Source of the DNA: Herpetosiphonaceae bacterium
GTDB taxonomy: Bacteria; Chloroflexota; Chloroflexia; Chloroflexales; Herpetosiphonaceae
Direction of reading: 5' to 3'
Assembly (NCBI GenBank): GCA_026003835.1
Contig: BPHZ01000001.1
Span: forward strand, 1,232,215 to 1,296,214
DNA: 64,000 bases
The notes beneath the pieces are model-generated. The model made no database searches and had not been told where the DNA came from. It saw only the letters and a list, made by a program, of their open reading frames with translations. Positions 10,967-19,970 of the stretch are shown here, piece after piece. Position numbers and translations under genes: made by a program. Position 1 is the first letter of the stretch, and every line of letters starts with the position of its first letter.

Positions 10967-11623
10967 TTATTGCTGGCTGGTAACCGGTCGCTCGCGCCGG
11001 GCGCGGATCAGCTCGATAATCATCGGCATAACCGAAATGACGATGATTGCGACGATTACCAGAGAGAAGCGCTCCTTGACGAACTGGATATTGCCAAAAA
11101 AGTAACCGCCGAAAACAAAGATCGAGATCCAGAGCAGGCCGCCGATGACATTGTAGCTGATAAAGCGCCCGTAGGTCATGCGGCCGATGCCGGCGACAAA
11201 TGGCGCGAAGGTACGAATGATAGGGATAAATCGCGCGATGATGATCGTCTTGCCGCCGTGCTTCTCATAGAACTCGTGAGTGCGGTCCAGGTGTTTTTTA
11301 TTCAGGAAGCGCACATTCTCTTTGTGAAAGATCTTGGGGCCGATGGTATACCCGATCCAGTAATTTACAGTATCGCCGACGATAGCAGCGATGCTGAGAA
11401 GGATGAACACCAGCATGACATCGAAGGAGCCCCGTGCTGCAAATGCACCAACAGCGAAGAGTAGGGAGTCTCCGGGGAGGAACGGTGTTATGACCAATCC
11501 CGTTTCAGCGAAAATGATCAGAAAGAGGATGAGATAGGTCCAGAGGCCATACTGACGAATAATGCCATCAAGATGCTTGTCCAGATGGAGAAAAAGGTCG
11601 ACAAACTCCCTCAGTAAGTCCAT
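10967..11623 (-). CDS. DedA-family membrane protein
   Basis: 218 residues with four to five hydrophobic segments. The family signature is present: [19 protein letters not shown] near residue 40, the [13 protein letters not shown] motif, and the conserved arginine and glycines in [23 protein letters not shown]. DedA proteins act in the inner membrane and have been linked to lipid carrier recycling (undecaprenyl phosphate translocation) and membrane homeostasis. Gene start ATG at 11623 is preceded by a GAGG-type ribosome site. It is the likely upstream partner of aroF but the 80-base gap with a hairpin argues for separate control. Confidence 0.9.
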   Translation of the reverse strand: MDLLREFVDLFLHLDKHLDGIIRQYGLWTYLILFLIIFAETGLVITPFLPGDSLLFAVGAFAARGSFDVMLVFILLSIAAIVGDTVNYWIGYTIGPKIFHKENVRFLNKKHLDRTHEFYEKHGGKTIIIARFIPIIRTFAPFVAGIGRMTYGRFISYNVIGGLLWISIFVFGGYFFGNIQFVKERFSLVIVAIIVISVMPMIIELIRARRERPVTSQQ

Positions 11624-11694
11624 TATGCTCCTCTAAAAACAGTTGGTTAATCGCTATAGGATTGCGCAAAGTGTAACATGAGTGACAAGGCCGG

Positions 11695-12123
11695 TCAAGT
11701 TCCGGCGACGATGCCCAGCGCATCAAGGATCTGCTGCCGCGTGACGCGGATGGCGCCGGGCTGCTGGCTTAGTGGCAGCCGCTCTACGGGTTGTTCCAGG
11801 AAGATAATGGCAGCCAGGCTAGTATCTTTGACCAGCCTGAGCAGAAGCTGCTGTTTCGTCAGCGGATGTACGCGAGGTACCTCGCGTACCTGTCCGTAGA
11901 ATGCGAATGCGAGGGCATCGTCGGGCGATATGAAGGCTGGGATGGTGCGCCTCCGGGCGGGAGGCTGGGGGCGCTCACCACCGCTGGAAGTCGGGCGACG
12001 GTAGACATAGTAAGCGTTGCGGCGAAGTGTAGCAGCGATATCCTCAATAACTGTCACAAGGTGATCTGGGCCGCAGCCAACCTGGGTGGCGACCTCCAGG
12101 AGTAGATCGTCGAATGCTGGCAT
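11695..12123 (-). CDS. hypothetical protein, 142 residues
   Basis: Soluble protein without a family I recognise. The N-terminus is acidic and helical (MPAFDDLLLEVATQVG), the middle (residues 45-65) is Pro/Arg rich and likely disordered, and the C-terminal half contains a predicted helical segment ending VTRQQILDALGI. It is encoded just downstream of the large CPBP protease gene (22-base gap), so the two are probably cotranscribed. A perfect 22-bp palindrome lies inside the coding sequence at 11868-11889. Confidence 0.65.
   Translation of the reverse strand: MPAFDDLLLEVATQVGCGPDHLVTVIEDIAATLRRNAYYVYRRPTSSGGERPQPPARRRTIPAFISPDDALAFAFYGQVREVPRVHPLTKQQLLLRLVKDTSLAAIIFLEQPVERLPLSQQPGAIRVTRQQILDALGIVAGT
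11868..11889. repeat. perfect 22-bp palindrome inside a coding region
   Basis: GTACGCGAGGT is followed directly by its exact reverse complement ACCTCGCGTAC. It falls within the hypothetical gene at 11695-12123 and encodes REVPR on the coding strand. It has no loop, so it fits a dimeric DNA-binding site better than an RNA hairpin. Confidence 0.6.
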
Positions 12124-12145
12124 AGATGTTTACCCCTCAACTGTT

Positions 12146-15100
12146 TTAGCCTGGGCTGCCGGCGCCGGCTTGCTCTCGACCTGTTCGATAGCTACGCAGG
12201 GCAGGCAGGTACGGCGGCACCAGCAGAAGCAGGATGATCATACCATGAACTTGATACCATGTGTGACTCAGCGAGAGCAGCATAAGCGCGTCAGGCAGGC
12301 AAGCCGCGGACCAGAGCGCCAGCGCGAGCGCGACAAGATTGGCGCGCAGCAGCGCAGCGGCGATCAGCGCCGCCGGCCAGGCGATGAGGATCAGCCCAAT
12401 GGGGAGATTCGGCGCTGCAGCGACGAGAAGCGCCGCCAGGGTGCTGAGCGGAAGCGCTGCCCAGCGCAGCCCGCAGGCGGCAAAGAGTGCAGTGGCTCCG
12501 GCGAGGAGCAGCGTATTGCGCAGGGCGGTCCGCGCCGCCGCTGCGACGACAGAGACTGCCGGGAAGAGCGAGTTTAGCCCTGCTGGTGAGCGGACAGCTC
12601 CTGCAGGGGCCAGGTATCCCTCCAGGATCTCGAATATGAGGAGGGCGGGGAGGAGCGCCAGGGCCAGCAGCCGGGCATCGCGCCAGAGCGGTGAGCTTCC
12701 GCTCTGCCAAATGCGCATCAGCGCGGCGAGCTGTCGTTCCAGCGGCGCGAGCTTGGGGTAAGCGCTGCTCCAGAGCAGCGCCGCGCCGCCGGCGATCAGG
12801 CCAAGCTCTGCGCCTGCAAGGATGGCCGCAAAGAAGGCGTTGTTGATGCCCCAGATCAGCTCGGGCGGCTGTGCAAGCTGCGCGGTGGTGAGCAGCAGCA
12901 GGCGCTCGATAAGCGTTACTACTCCCCCCACAATGCCGGTGCCGGCGATAAGTTTCAAGGGCGGAGATCGGCGCAGCGAGAGGATCAGACAGGCAGCGCC
13001 CAGCACAAACGCCGCCAGGTCAGGCAGCGCAGGAAGCAGATCTCCGGAGAGCAGATCCGGCAGCGTGCGCCGCTCGCGCTCTCGACTATACTCTGGCGGC
13101 ACATAAAGATAGGGCGTGAAGCCGCTCGCCTGGTCGCCCTGTACGGTTACCAGCACACGCGGCTGTGCTGCCTTGCCCAGAACCCGATCTGCCTGCCAGA
13201 CAAAGCGGTGATCGACCCGGTGTGGGCGGGTGATCGTTGTGGATTCAACCAGCGACCAACCGCTGGTGTCGATATCGCGGCTGTACAGCAGCGAAGTAGC
13301 GAAAGCCTCCGCGGCCTCACGCGAGAGCGAGGCCGCAGGCGCATCTTCTGGAAGCCCGCGCTCAAAGCTCAGGATTTCACCTCGGGCACCCAGCTTCACC
13401 AACAGCCAGTCGTCGCGATCCCAGCCCCTGAAGGACACCGACCACAGCGCGCGCTGCCCCTCGCTGGCGATAAGCCCCGCTACATCGTCGTTGCCAGGCT
13501 CAGCGCGCAGGTAATCAAGGTCGAGATTGACAAGCTGTTCAACCGGCGCTGCGGCGCCAAAGAGGCCCGCCGTCGAGAGCCCAAGCTCGTCGATTGCTTC
13601 GCTGGCCCGCTCCAGAGCAGCTTCCCTGGTCAGCGAACGATCAAGTAGCGGCGGGTAGCGCAGAAGCAGGGTGCCGATCAGCCACGCCAGTGCGCCGGCG
13701 AGCGCGAGCGCGAGCGGCAGCTGTGTGTGGCGCATAGCCAGATACGGCGCGGGGGGCTTGGGGCGGCGAGGTTCTGCTTCAGGGAGGGATGCTGCCAGCG
13801 CGGCTGCATCTTCCAGAGGGCGGCGCCGCAGCGCCCGCCATAGCGCGGGAAGCAGCAGCAATCCCGCGCCGCTGAGGGCCAGAACGCCACCCAGCCGTGT
13901 GGCCCACGAGCCCTGGATGAGCAGAGGCAGCAGCAGAGAGGCGTTGTAGGTGTAGTGGGCCGCCATCGAGGAGAGGATGCCATAGCGCAGAAAAAGGATG
14001 CCGAAGGCGATGCCCACAATCGTTAGCTCGATCAATCTGATGAAGAACGGTCGCTGGGCATAGGTGGTATGCAGCGCTGCCCAAATGATGGCGGTGGCGA
14101 TGACGGCAAGGCGCGGCATACCAGTGACCCGCTGCAGCAGCGTGATGCCGCCGAGACGGAAGACCAGCTCTTCGGCGACGGCGGGCAGCAGGCCAAGCGC
14201 CATTGCGTAGAGCCAGGGAAATGGCGTTGAGAGCGCGTCATCGTAGCTGGGCGTGATCGGCTGCCAGACGCCAAACCAACGCATGCCGAGCCAGTAGAAG
14301 AGGCTGAGATAGCCCAACTGCGCCAGGCCGACGCAGATGCCGATCAATAGACTACGTACAACCGGTCTGCTGCTCAGACCCGCCCGTGTAAAAATTCGGG
14401 AGAGCGAGAGAGAGCCTGCCGGGCGACCACTGCCGCTCCACAGCAACGCCTCGCCTGCCATCCCGGCGACGACGACTGCTACGACAATATTGCTGAGCAG
14501 ATTGAGGTTTGCCCCGATCTCGGCGAGAATGAAGACGGTAGGGCTGACGTTGGTGGGGTAGCTGCGCAGGCTCAAGGGAATGCTATTGAGCGCTGTCGCC
14601 AATCCGACGACGGCGACGGCGGCGAGGAGTGTGACGGCAAAGCGCCGGCGCAGGATCTGTCTGCGGGCGGCCCAGAGCCAGGTAAATCCCAGTCCGGCCA
14701 GCAGCGCAAAGGTCAACATCCAGCCAATACTATTGAGCAGCGCGCCCCGGCGCATATGCCAGCGTTCCAACCGGCTCCAGCTCTCGGGAATGTGGTAATA
14801 CTCGGCGAGGCTGCCGATCGCATCTCCATGCACTGTGGCGGTATAACGGTAGCTGGCCTCGCCGCGCCGCAACGCCGGTTGCTCCCAGATAAAGGTATGA
14901 TCGGTGCGGTTTGGCTGGCGGATGACACGATGAGCAAGCAGCCGCAGCTCTGATGGGATGAGATCGGCCCCTGGCCTGGCAGCCAGCGCCTGCAGCGCCA
15001 GCTGTTGCGCGTCTGTGTAGGAAAGCGTAGCGCCGGGTGCCTCTGCGGGGATGATATGCTCAAAGCCGATCACGCGCCCGGTGCGGCTCGATACTGTCAC

Positions 15101-15457
15101 GCTCCACTCCTCCGGCTCAAGCGGACGGAAGAGGCGAACGCGCCAGTGAGCGAGATTCAGATCGCGTTTGGACAGCGCCTCAAGTTCGGAGAAGCCACCC
15201 ACAGCGAGAAGATAGTCCTGGGCGGTCGTCTGAGCAGCAAAGCCGGTCGTCTGCCAGCCTTCTTCGAGCCTCGCTCCTCGCTCTCGCAGGAAGGCAAGGG
15301 CTCGCTCTTGCGCTTCCACACGGCCGATGGAAAGGTCGATCAGGGCTGCCGGAAAGGTGCGAGGAGCAAGGAGAGCGGTGATCAGCAGGCCGACGCAGGT
15401 AAGCGCTAAAAAGAGGCGCGGCAGCAGACGGGTTGTCTGTGGATGGGGTTCAGACAT
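12146..15457 (-). CDS. giant CPBP-family intramembrane metalloprotease with duplicated architecture
   Basis: About 1,103 residues, far longer than the usual 200-350 for this family. The CPBP (Abi) motifs are in the first half: EELVFR (motif 1) near residue 435, then AALHTTY and SSMAAHYTYN, which provide the metal-binding Glu and His residues. Many membrane segments surround them. The extracytoplasmic region at about residues 35-235 recurs at about 615-810: both copies share the W-V ... G-I-SFE-xxPE-APGA-LS pattern, an RPxRxDHxFxW motif and a YxP-EYSRxR end. The second half then has further membrane segments but no second EExxR. ATG 15457 is chosen; GTG 15466 is in frame. It may process or sense membrane proteins. 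Confidence 0.8.
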   Translation of the reverse strand: MSEPHPQTTRLLPRLFLALTCVGLLITALLAPRTFPAALIDLSIGRVEAQERALAFLRERGARLEEGWQTTGFAAQTTAQDYLLAVGGFSELEALSKRDLNLAHWRVRLFRPLEPEEWSVTVSSRTGRVIGFEHIIPAEAPGATLSYTDAQQLALQALAARPGADLIPSELRLLAHRVIRQPNRTDHTFIWEQPALRRGEASYRYTATVHGDAIGSLAEYYHIPESWSRLERWHMRRGALLNSIGWMLTFALLAGLGFTWLWAARRQILRRRFAVTLLAAVAVVGLATALNSIPLSLRSYPTNVSPTVFILAEIGANLNLLSNIVVAVVVAGMAGEALLWSGSGRPAGSLSLSRIFTRAGLSSRPVVRSLLIGICVGLAQLGYLSLFYWLGMRWFGVWQPITPSYDDALSTPFPWLYAMALGLLPAVAEELVFRLGGITLLQRVTGMPRLAVIATAIIWAALHTTYAQRPFFIRLIELTIVGIAFGILFLRYGILSSMAAHYTYNASLLLPLLIQGSWATRLGGVLALSGAGLLLLPALWRALRRRPLEDAAALAASLPEAEPRRPKPPAPYLAMRHTQLPLALALAGALAWLIGTLLLRYPPLLDRSLTREAALERASEAIDELGLSTAGLFGAAAPVEQLVNLDLDYLRAEPGNDDVAGLIASEGQRALWSVSFRGWDRDDWLLVKLGARGEILSFERGLPEDAPAASLSREAAEAFATSLLYSRDIDTSGWSLVESTTITRPHRVDHRFVWQADRVLGKAAQPRVLVTVQGDQASGFTPYLYVPPEYSRERERRTLPDLLSGDLLPALPDLAAFVLGAACLILSLRRSPPLKLIAGTGIVGGVVTLIERLLLLTTAQLAQPPELIWGINNAFFAAILAGAELGLIAGGAALLWSSAYPKLAPLERQLAALMRIWQSGSSPLWRDARLLALALLPALLIFEILEGYLAPAGAVRSPAGLNSLFPAVSVVAAAARTALRNTLLLAGATALFAACGLRWAALPLSTLAALLVAAAPNLPIGLILIAWPAALIAAALLRANLVALALALWSAACLPDALMLLSLSHTWYQVHGMIILLLLVPPYLPALRSYRTGREQAGAGSPG

Positions 15458-15486
15458 TTGCACCAACTGGTAAGCTCTGCTATAAT
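15458..15486 (+). promoter_or_regulatory. sigma-70-type promoter of tRNA-Ser
   Basis: TTGCAC (15458-15463), a 17-base spacer and a perfect TATAAT (15481-15486) lie 15 bases before the first tRNA base. The -35 element overlaps the start region of the divergent CPBP gene. Confidence 0.8.
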
Positions 15487-15500
15487 ATCGGCTGCAACGC

Positions 15501-15592
15501 GGGCGGGTCGCATAGTTGGTCTAGTGCGCATCACTGGAAATGATGTAGGGCCTCTAAAGCCCTCGTGGGTTCGAATCCCACCCCGCCCGCCA
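15501..15592 (+). tRNA. tRNA-Ser (anticodon GGA)
   Basis: The acceptor strand GGGCGGG (15501-15507) pairs with CCCGCCC (15582-15588), followed by discriminator G and an encoded CCA. The anticodon stem CATCA/TGATG encloses loop CTGGAAA with anticodon GGA at 15536-15538. A long variable arm (class II) and a GTTCGAATC T-loop confirm serine. Confidence 0.96.
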
Positions 15593-15633
15593 TTGTTCCG
15601 TATTGTACCACTGTGTTTCTAGATGGATACGAG

Positions 15634-15668
15634 GGGCGTAGCATCACTTTATGCTACGCCCTTTTTGG
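15634..15668 (+). terminator. rho-independent terminator after tRNA-Ser
   Basis: GGGCGTAGCAT (15634-15644) pairs perfectly with ATGCTACGCCC (15651-15661) over a 6-base loop and is followed by TTTTT (15662-15666). Confidence 0.88.
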
Positions 15669-15684
15669 TTTTCGCAGCCAGCGG

Positions 15685-15987
15685 TCAGATCTGGAAGCCG
15701 CCGGGCTGGGGGTTGGTAACGCGGGCGCGGAAGTTTGTGACGTAGGCGGAAAGCTTATCGCGCAGCTGGCGCCAGTCTTCTCCTTCGAGAAAAAGGCGCA
15801 GCTCCAGAGGATCCTCAGCCAGGGCGCCAATCGTCACCTGTGGCCCCTCGCCCGCCTGGGAGAGCCATGCATCGCTAATCACCAGTCCCTGGCGCATCAA
15901 CATTGAGCTGAACTCGCTGGTGATGAAGTCCAGATACTCCTGTTCCTTGCCGCTTTGAATGTCCCAGGTCATCAGTAATTTAACCAT
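15685..15987 (-). CDS. small hypothetical protein, possible dimeric alpha/beta barrel
   Basis: 100 residues starting MVKLLMTWDIQSGKEQEYLDF, which looks like the first strand-helix of the ferredoxin-like (Dabb/antibiotic monooxygenase) fold: a strand, then an amphipathic helix, then VTIGALAEDPLELR and a C-terminal helix. The start at 15987 is chosen because the longer frame to 16050 has a non-protein-like N-terminus. It is convergent with tRNA-Ser. No catalytic residues can be named. Confidence 0.65.
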   Translation of the reverse strand: MVKLLMTWDIQSGKEQEYLDFITSEFSSMLMRQGLVISDAWLSQAGEGPQVTIGALAEDPLELRLFLEGEDWRQLRDKLSAYVTNFRARVTNPQPGGFQI

Positions 15988-16060
15988 GCGTTTATTGTAC
16001 CGGACGTTCTGCCACAGAGCAAGAGTGGGCTTAGGGCCAGGCAGGGCCATGGCACCGCCG

Positions 16061-16112
16061 CCGTATGACCCCTCCCCAACAGGCAGAATGGGGGTTGGGG
16101 GACAACCCCAAG
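16061..16112. repeat. dispersed GC-rich repeat, copy 1
   Basis: The segment beginning CCGTATGACCCCT and ending in TTGGGGGACA then CCCCAAG recurs at 59281-59333, with only one difference in the first 21 bases and a nearly identical second half. Internally, the CCCCTCCCCAAC arm can pair with GTTGGGGG, so each copy could fold. It may be a small dispersed (REP- or MITE-like) element. Confidence 0.6.
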
Positions 16113-16214
16113 CCCCCAGAGAGGGGCCGACGAATGACGAATAAGGATGGAGTACCCGACGCTCGGATCAGATTGGGTCAGGTCCTATTCCAACGAAGGG
16201 TATGAGATGGAGTC

Positions 16215-16997
16215 CTACCCGATTAGCAGTGAGCTGCCGCCGTCGATCCAGATCTCGCTGCCTGTGATGTGGCTCGCAGCATCGGATGTGAGGAAAAGGA
16301 TCAGCTGTGCCACCTGCTCAGGTGTGCCCGGCTGCCCATCGGTGAGGGGGATCGCTCCCTCGGGATACTCTACGGGCTCGCGCACCCTTTCCAGATCGCG
16401 CTGCTCGGTGCTCTCTTCAATGCGTGTGGAGATTGCGCCCGGACAAACCACGTTGACGCGGATGCGATGCTTCGCCAGCTCCAGCGCCACCATTTTCGTG
16501 AAGGCCACCTGGCCGGCCTTGGAGCAAGCGTAGGCAGTCGCGCCAGTGTTGCTGAAGACACGCGTGCCGTTCACCGACGAGACGACGACAATTGATCCGC
16601 CCTGCTGCCTGAGGTATGGGACGGCATACTTCACCGTTAGAAAGGTTCCTTTCAGATTAATGTTCAGCGTGCGGTCCCATTCCTCAGGCTCCAGCTCGTC
16701 GATCGGCGCCCAGACTCCATTGATTCCGGCATTGGCGACCACGCTATCGAGCCTGCCCCAGCGCTCGATGATCTGCTGAACTGCTCGCTGCATATCAGTC
16801 GGCAGCGAGACATCGGCAGCCAGCGGCAGCGCCTCGCCGCCGTTCTGCTGGATCTCCTCCGCTGTCGCACTGATTTCATCCTCGGTACGGCTTAGGACTG
16901 CGACTCTGGCTCCCTCGCGCGCCAGCAGCAGCGCCGATGCCTTACCAATCCCCGAACCGGCGCCAGTGATCAGCGCCACCTGTCCTTCAAGCTGCAT
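16215..16997 (-). CDS. SDR-family NAD(P)-dependent oxidoreductase
   Basis: 260 residues, the normal length for a classical short-chain dehydrogenase. Cofactor motif TGAGSGIG is at residues 11-18, the NAG motif (ANAGINGVW) near 88, catalytic Ser in VVSSVNG near 143, and the YxxxK active site (YACSK) near 157. The C-terminal SEIWIDGGSSLL segment is typical of FabG-like members. Substrate cannot be told. The upstream flank carries copy 1 of a dispersed repeat on its 3' side. Confidence 0.9.
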   Translation of the reverse strand: MQLEGQVALITGAGSGIGKASALLLAREGARVAVLSRTEDEISATAEEIQQNGGEALPLAADVSLPTDMQRAVQQIIERWGRLDSVVANAGINGVWAPIDELEPEEWDRTLNINLKGTFLTVKYAVPYLRQQGGSIVVVSSVNGTRVFSNTGATAYACSKAGQVAFTKMVALELAKHRIRVNVVCPGAISTRIEESTEQRDLERVREPVEYPEGAIPLTDGQPGTPEQVAQLILFLTSDAASHITGSEIWIDGGSSLLIG

Positions 16998-17077
16998 ACG
17001 TGTTTACTCCTATGAGCGATGATCGCATAGAAAGACGCAAAGATACAGAGGATATGGCGCCGCCATGTCCTCCCTCT

Positions 17078-17671
17078 TTAGACTCGCGGATAATCCGTGA
17101 AGCGCGGGTTGTCTTCATCAGGATCTTTATCCTCTTCAAAGCGAGTCCACCCGCTCTGTTCCCACTCTGCTCGCCGCGTATTGATATCGACCGCGTTCAT
17201 CCTGCGCATGATCTGCCAGATCTGACCAACCTGCTCTGGAAGTGTCTCGACGGCGATCAGTACACCGCCGCGTTTGATGCCCTCGGCATAGATCTCGGCC
17301 TCCTCTTCTGAGACGCCCAGCCCCGTAAGCGCCCCGATGACGCCGCCGGCGACAGCGCCGATTCCGGCGCCTGCTGCTGTAGAACCAACGAGAGTCGCCA
17401 GCGTGCCGGCGGCAAGGATAGGGCCAATCCCAGGAACCGCCAGCGCTACCGCTCCTGCCAGGAGCCCGGTCAGTCCACCAACAGCCGCGCCGCCGGCGAT
17501 GCCCTGCGCTGTATCCTCCAGCACAGGATCTCCGCCTACCATGCGCTCATTCAGAAAGCGATCGCGCGCGAGAATGCCAATCGTCGTTTTGTCAAAGCCG
17601 CTGCGTTCAAGCTCGTCGATAACCTGCTCAGCGTCGGCCTGTCGTTCAAAGAGTCCAATAACTGTCGTCAC
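17078..17671 (-). CDS. YflT-type general stress protein with glycine-zipper segment
   Basis: 197 residues. The N-terminal 30 residues (TTVIGLFERQADAEQVIDELERSGF) and the later segment RGGVLIAVET match the heat-induced stress protein YflT fold. Between them (about 60-120) is a Gly/Ala-rich hydrophobic stretch with a repeated GxxxG pattern, likely a membrane-associating glycine zipper. The acidic tail (EEDKDPDEDNP) is hydrophilic. The homologous proteins are induced by stress in Bacillus, but no sigma-B-like promoter can be verified here. Confidence 0.75.
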   Translation of the reverse strand: MTTVIGLFERQADAEQVIDELERSGFDKTTIGILARDRFLNERMVGGDPVLEDTAQGIAGGAAVGGLTGLLAGAVALAVPGIGPILAAGTLATLVGSTAAGAGIGAVAGGVIGALTGLGVSEEEAEIYAEGIKRGGVLIAVETLPEQVGQIWQIMRRMNAVDINTRRAEWEQSGWTRFEEDKDPDEDNPRFTDYPRV

Positions 17672-17908
17672 GGCATGCTCCTTTTCAGCTTCTCCAGCGA
17701 AATCATGAAGTCCTGTCAGATCGGTAGCAAGGGCTATGCCACTTCACGTGGTGTGTTGGTGATGCGATCGCAAGATGCGCTGAAAACCCTTCTCCGTGAT
17801 CAGAATGCGACCTGAGTACCTCTGGATCGATGATTGCGCACCGTACTCTTTTGCCATATACTGCGGGGCGAGACTCGTTGTCTCTTTGCTCGAAAAGGAG
17901 GAACCTGG

Positions 17909-18550
17909 ATGGCTGATGAGTTCGGCTCTGATACTCCCCCCGCAACCCATGGACCAGTCGTCGTCCAGCGGAGAAGCTGCCTGGCATCTCTGGTTGGCAC
18001 CCTGCTGACGATTATCATCAGTGGCCTGCTTGGCGCGGCGCTTGCAATCCTCTTCTTATGGTACGGGCCGATGAATGTTGGCCTACAGCTTCCGGATAGC
18101 ACTGGTCGTCTAGGGGCGATCGAGAGTGCGCAGCAGACCGCAGTTGTCGAGCGTACCGAGATGCGCGCGACCCTCAACGGGTTATCGGATCTCCGCAGCT
18201 CTTTGGAGGGACTAAGAGAGCAGGTCCAGAGTCTCCAGAGTGAGGTCACTGCCCGGCAGACAAACCTTGACGATCTGCGCGCCCAGATCCAGGCCAATTT
18301 CGACTCGCTCCTGACGCTGCAGCGCCGCCTGGATGAGCTCGAGTCTGTTCCTGCCCATGCCGCGCTTTCCAATCGTCTGGCCGATGTCGAGCTGGAGCTG
18401 GCAACAGTAAGCGCGACGCTGGATCGGCTGCGCCAGGCACTCGGCGCTCCAGCCGTCCAAGCGCCCCCTGCCACAGACACAGCGACGCCTCCACCTGCCA
18501 CCGCCAGGCCAACTCCAGAGGCAACTCCTGAGGCTACGCCGGAGCCATAG
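17909..18550 (+). CDS. single-pass membrane protein with coiled coil
   Basis: 213 residues. A membrane helix lies at about residues 30-55 (LVGTLLTIIISGLLGAALA). Residues 75-180 form a continuous heptad-like coiled coil (LRSSLEGLREQVQSLQSEV and similar). The tail is Pro/Thr/Ala-rich low complexity ending in repeats of ATPEP. ATG 17909 is chosen because AAAAGGAGG lies seven bases upstream. It has no enzymatic motif; a structural or tethering role is likely but unproven. Confidence 0.75.
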   Translation: MADEFGSDTPPATHGPVVVQRRSCLASLVGTLLTIIISGLLGAALAILFLWYGPMNVGLQLPDSTGRLGAIESAQQTAVVERTEMRATLNGLSDLRSSLEGLREQVQSLQSEVTARQTNLDDLRAQIQANFDSLLTLQRRLDELESVPAHAALSNRLADVELELATVSATLDRLRQALGAPAVQAPPATDTATPPPATARPTPEATPEATPEP

Positions 18551-18721
18551 CTTTCGCCGAATGCCCAGCTTGACGGCGCCTGAGGGGAACCTGCCGTGGA
18601 GGATCGGTGTACTGGCAGCAGAGTATAAACCTCCCATTCCTGCACTCCATTTTCGGGGGTAAACTGGAAAGGGAGGACAGGAAATGCTCGGCTGCAGTTG
18701 CTGTAGTCTGCGGAGGTTGAG

Positions 18722-19945
18722 ATGGCAAGCGATCCTTTAAGAAGGTGGAGTATCAAATATATCTGCCTGCTGATAGTGGCATTCTTGCTCGTCGGTTGCG
18801 CTGAGGGTGAGCAGCAGATCCCGGCGCCGGCGACGAATACATCAGCCACAGCCAGCTCGTCGACGGAGGCGCCGACCACAGCTCCGGCGACTGTAGCGCC
18901 TACGCCAACGACTGAGGCGGAGACGGCAGCCTCGGATACGACGGCTTTTGCCGTCGAGACGCTTGCAACTGGGCTGGATACTCCCTGGGCGCTGGCGTTT
19001 GCGCCCGATGGACGGATCTTTCTCACCGAGCGTCCCGGCCGTGTCAGGGTGATCCAGGATGGTCAACTGCTGCCGGAGCCAGTGGCGGTCATTGACGATG
19101 TGGCTGCAGTTGGCGAAAGTGGATTACATGGCATTGCCCTTGATCCGAACTTCGCCGAAAATCGGTATGTCTATCTTTACTACACCTACTCCGAGGGTAG
19201 CGATCTAAGAAACCGCGTTGTTCGCTACACCGAGTCGAACAATCGTCTCTCGGATCCACAGATATTACTTGATACCATCCCAGGCTCGGGTATCCACGAT
19301 GGTGGGCGTATCGCCTTTGGACCCGACGGCAAACTTTATATCACTGCCGGCGATGCGGCCAACGGCGAGCTGGCGCAAGATTTGGAAGCGCTGGCTGGAA
19401 AGATTCACCGCATCAATCCCGATGGATCGATTCCCGCTGATAATCCGTTCCCTGGATCGCCGATCTACTCCTACGGCCATCGCAATCCTCAAGGGCTGGC
19501 CTGGCAGCCGGACACCGGGCAGCTCTACGCGACCGAGCATGGACCATCCGCACACGATGAGATCAATCGGATCGTAGCCGGCGCCAACTACGGCTGGCCG
19601 ATCGTGCGTGGGGCCGAGCACCAGGATCCATACATCGCGCCGGTCCTTGAGAGCGGCGACGATACCTGGGCGCCAGCGGGCGCAACCTTCATCTCCAGTG
19701 ATCACTTTGCTCAATGGCACGGCAACTTGCTCTTTGCTGGGCTGCGCAGCCAGACGCTCTGGCGCCTGCAGCTGAATCCTGACGGCAGCGTCGCGAACCT
19801 GGAGCCGCTGTTGCGCGGCTATGGGCGACTACGGGCAGTGGTTCAGGGGCCGGATGGCTTTGTCTACGTAATAACCAGCAACCGGGATGGGCGCGGCATC
19901 CCGCAGCCGGAGGACGATCGGCTGCTGCGCCTTGTGCCAAGATGA
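18722..19945 (+). CDS. PQQ-dependent sugar dehydrogenase (Gdh/SndH-like) lipoprotein
   Basis: 407 residues. The signal peptide ends in a lipobox (LLVGCAEG), so the protein is probably anchored outside the cytoplasmic membrane. A Thr/Ala-rich linker (about 30-75) precedes a six-bladed propeller with the glucose/sorbosone dehydrogenase features: TGLDTPWALAFAPDG, GEIGL-like GESGLHGIALDP, IHDGGRIAFGPDGKLY, GHRNPQGLAW and TEHGPSAHDEIN. Members oxidise sugars using pyrroloquinoline quinone. Whether this host makes PQQ cannot be seen in the window. A ribosome site GGAGG is upstream of ATG 18722. Confidence 0.88.
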   Translation: MASDPLRRWSIKYICLLIVAFLLVGCAEGEQQIPAPATNTSATASSSTEAPTTAPATVAPTPTTEAETAASDTTAFAVETLATGLDTPWALAFAPDGRIFLTERPGRVRVIQDGQLLPEPVAVIDDVAAVGESGLHGIALDPNFAENRYVYLYYTYSEGSDLRNRVVRYTESNNRLSDPQILLDTIPGSGIHDGGRIAFGPDGKLYITAGDAANGELAQDLEALAGKIHRINPDGSIPADNPFPGSPIYSYGHRNPQGLAWQPDTGQLYATEHGPSAHDEINRIVAGANYGWPIVRGAEHQDPYIAPVLESGDDTWAPAGATFISSDHFAQWHGNLLFAGLRSQTLWRLQLNPDGSVANLEPLLRGYGRLRAVVQGPDGFVYVITSNRDGRGIPQPEDDRLLRLVPR

Positions 19946-19970
19946 GCGCTGAGGAATGAAAACAGCTGCT

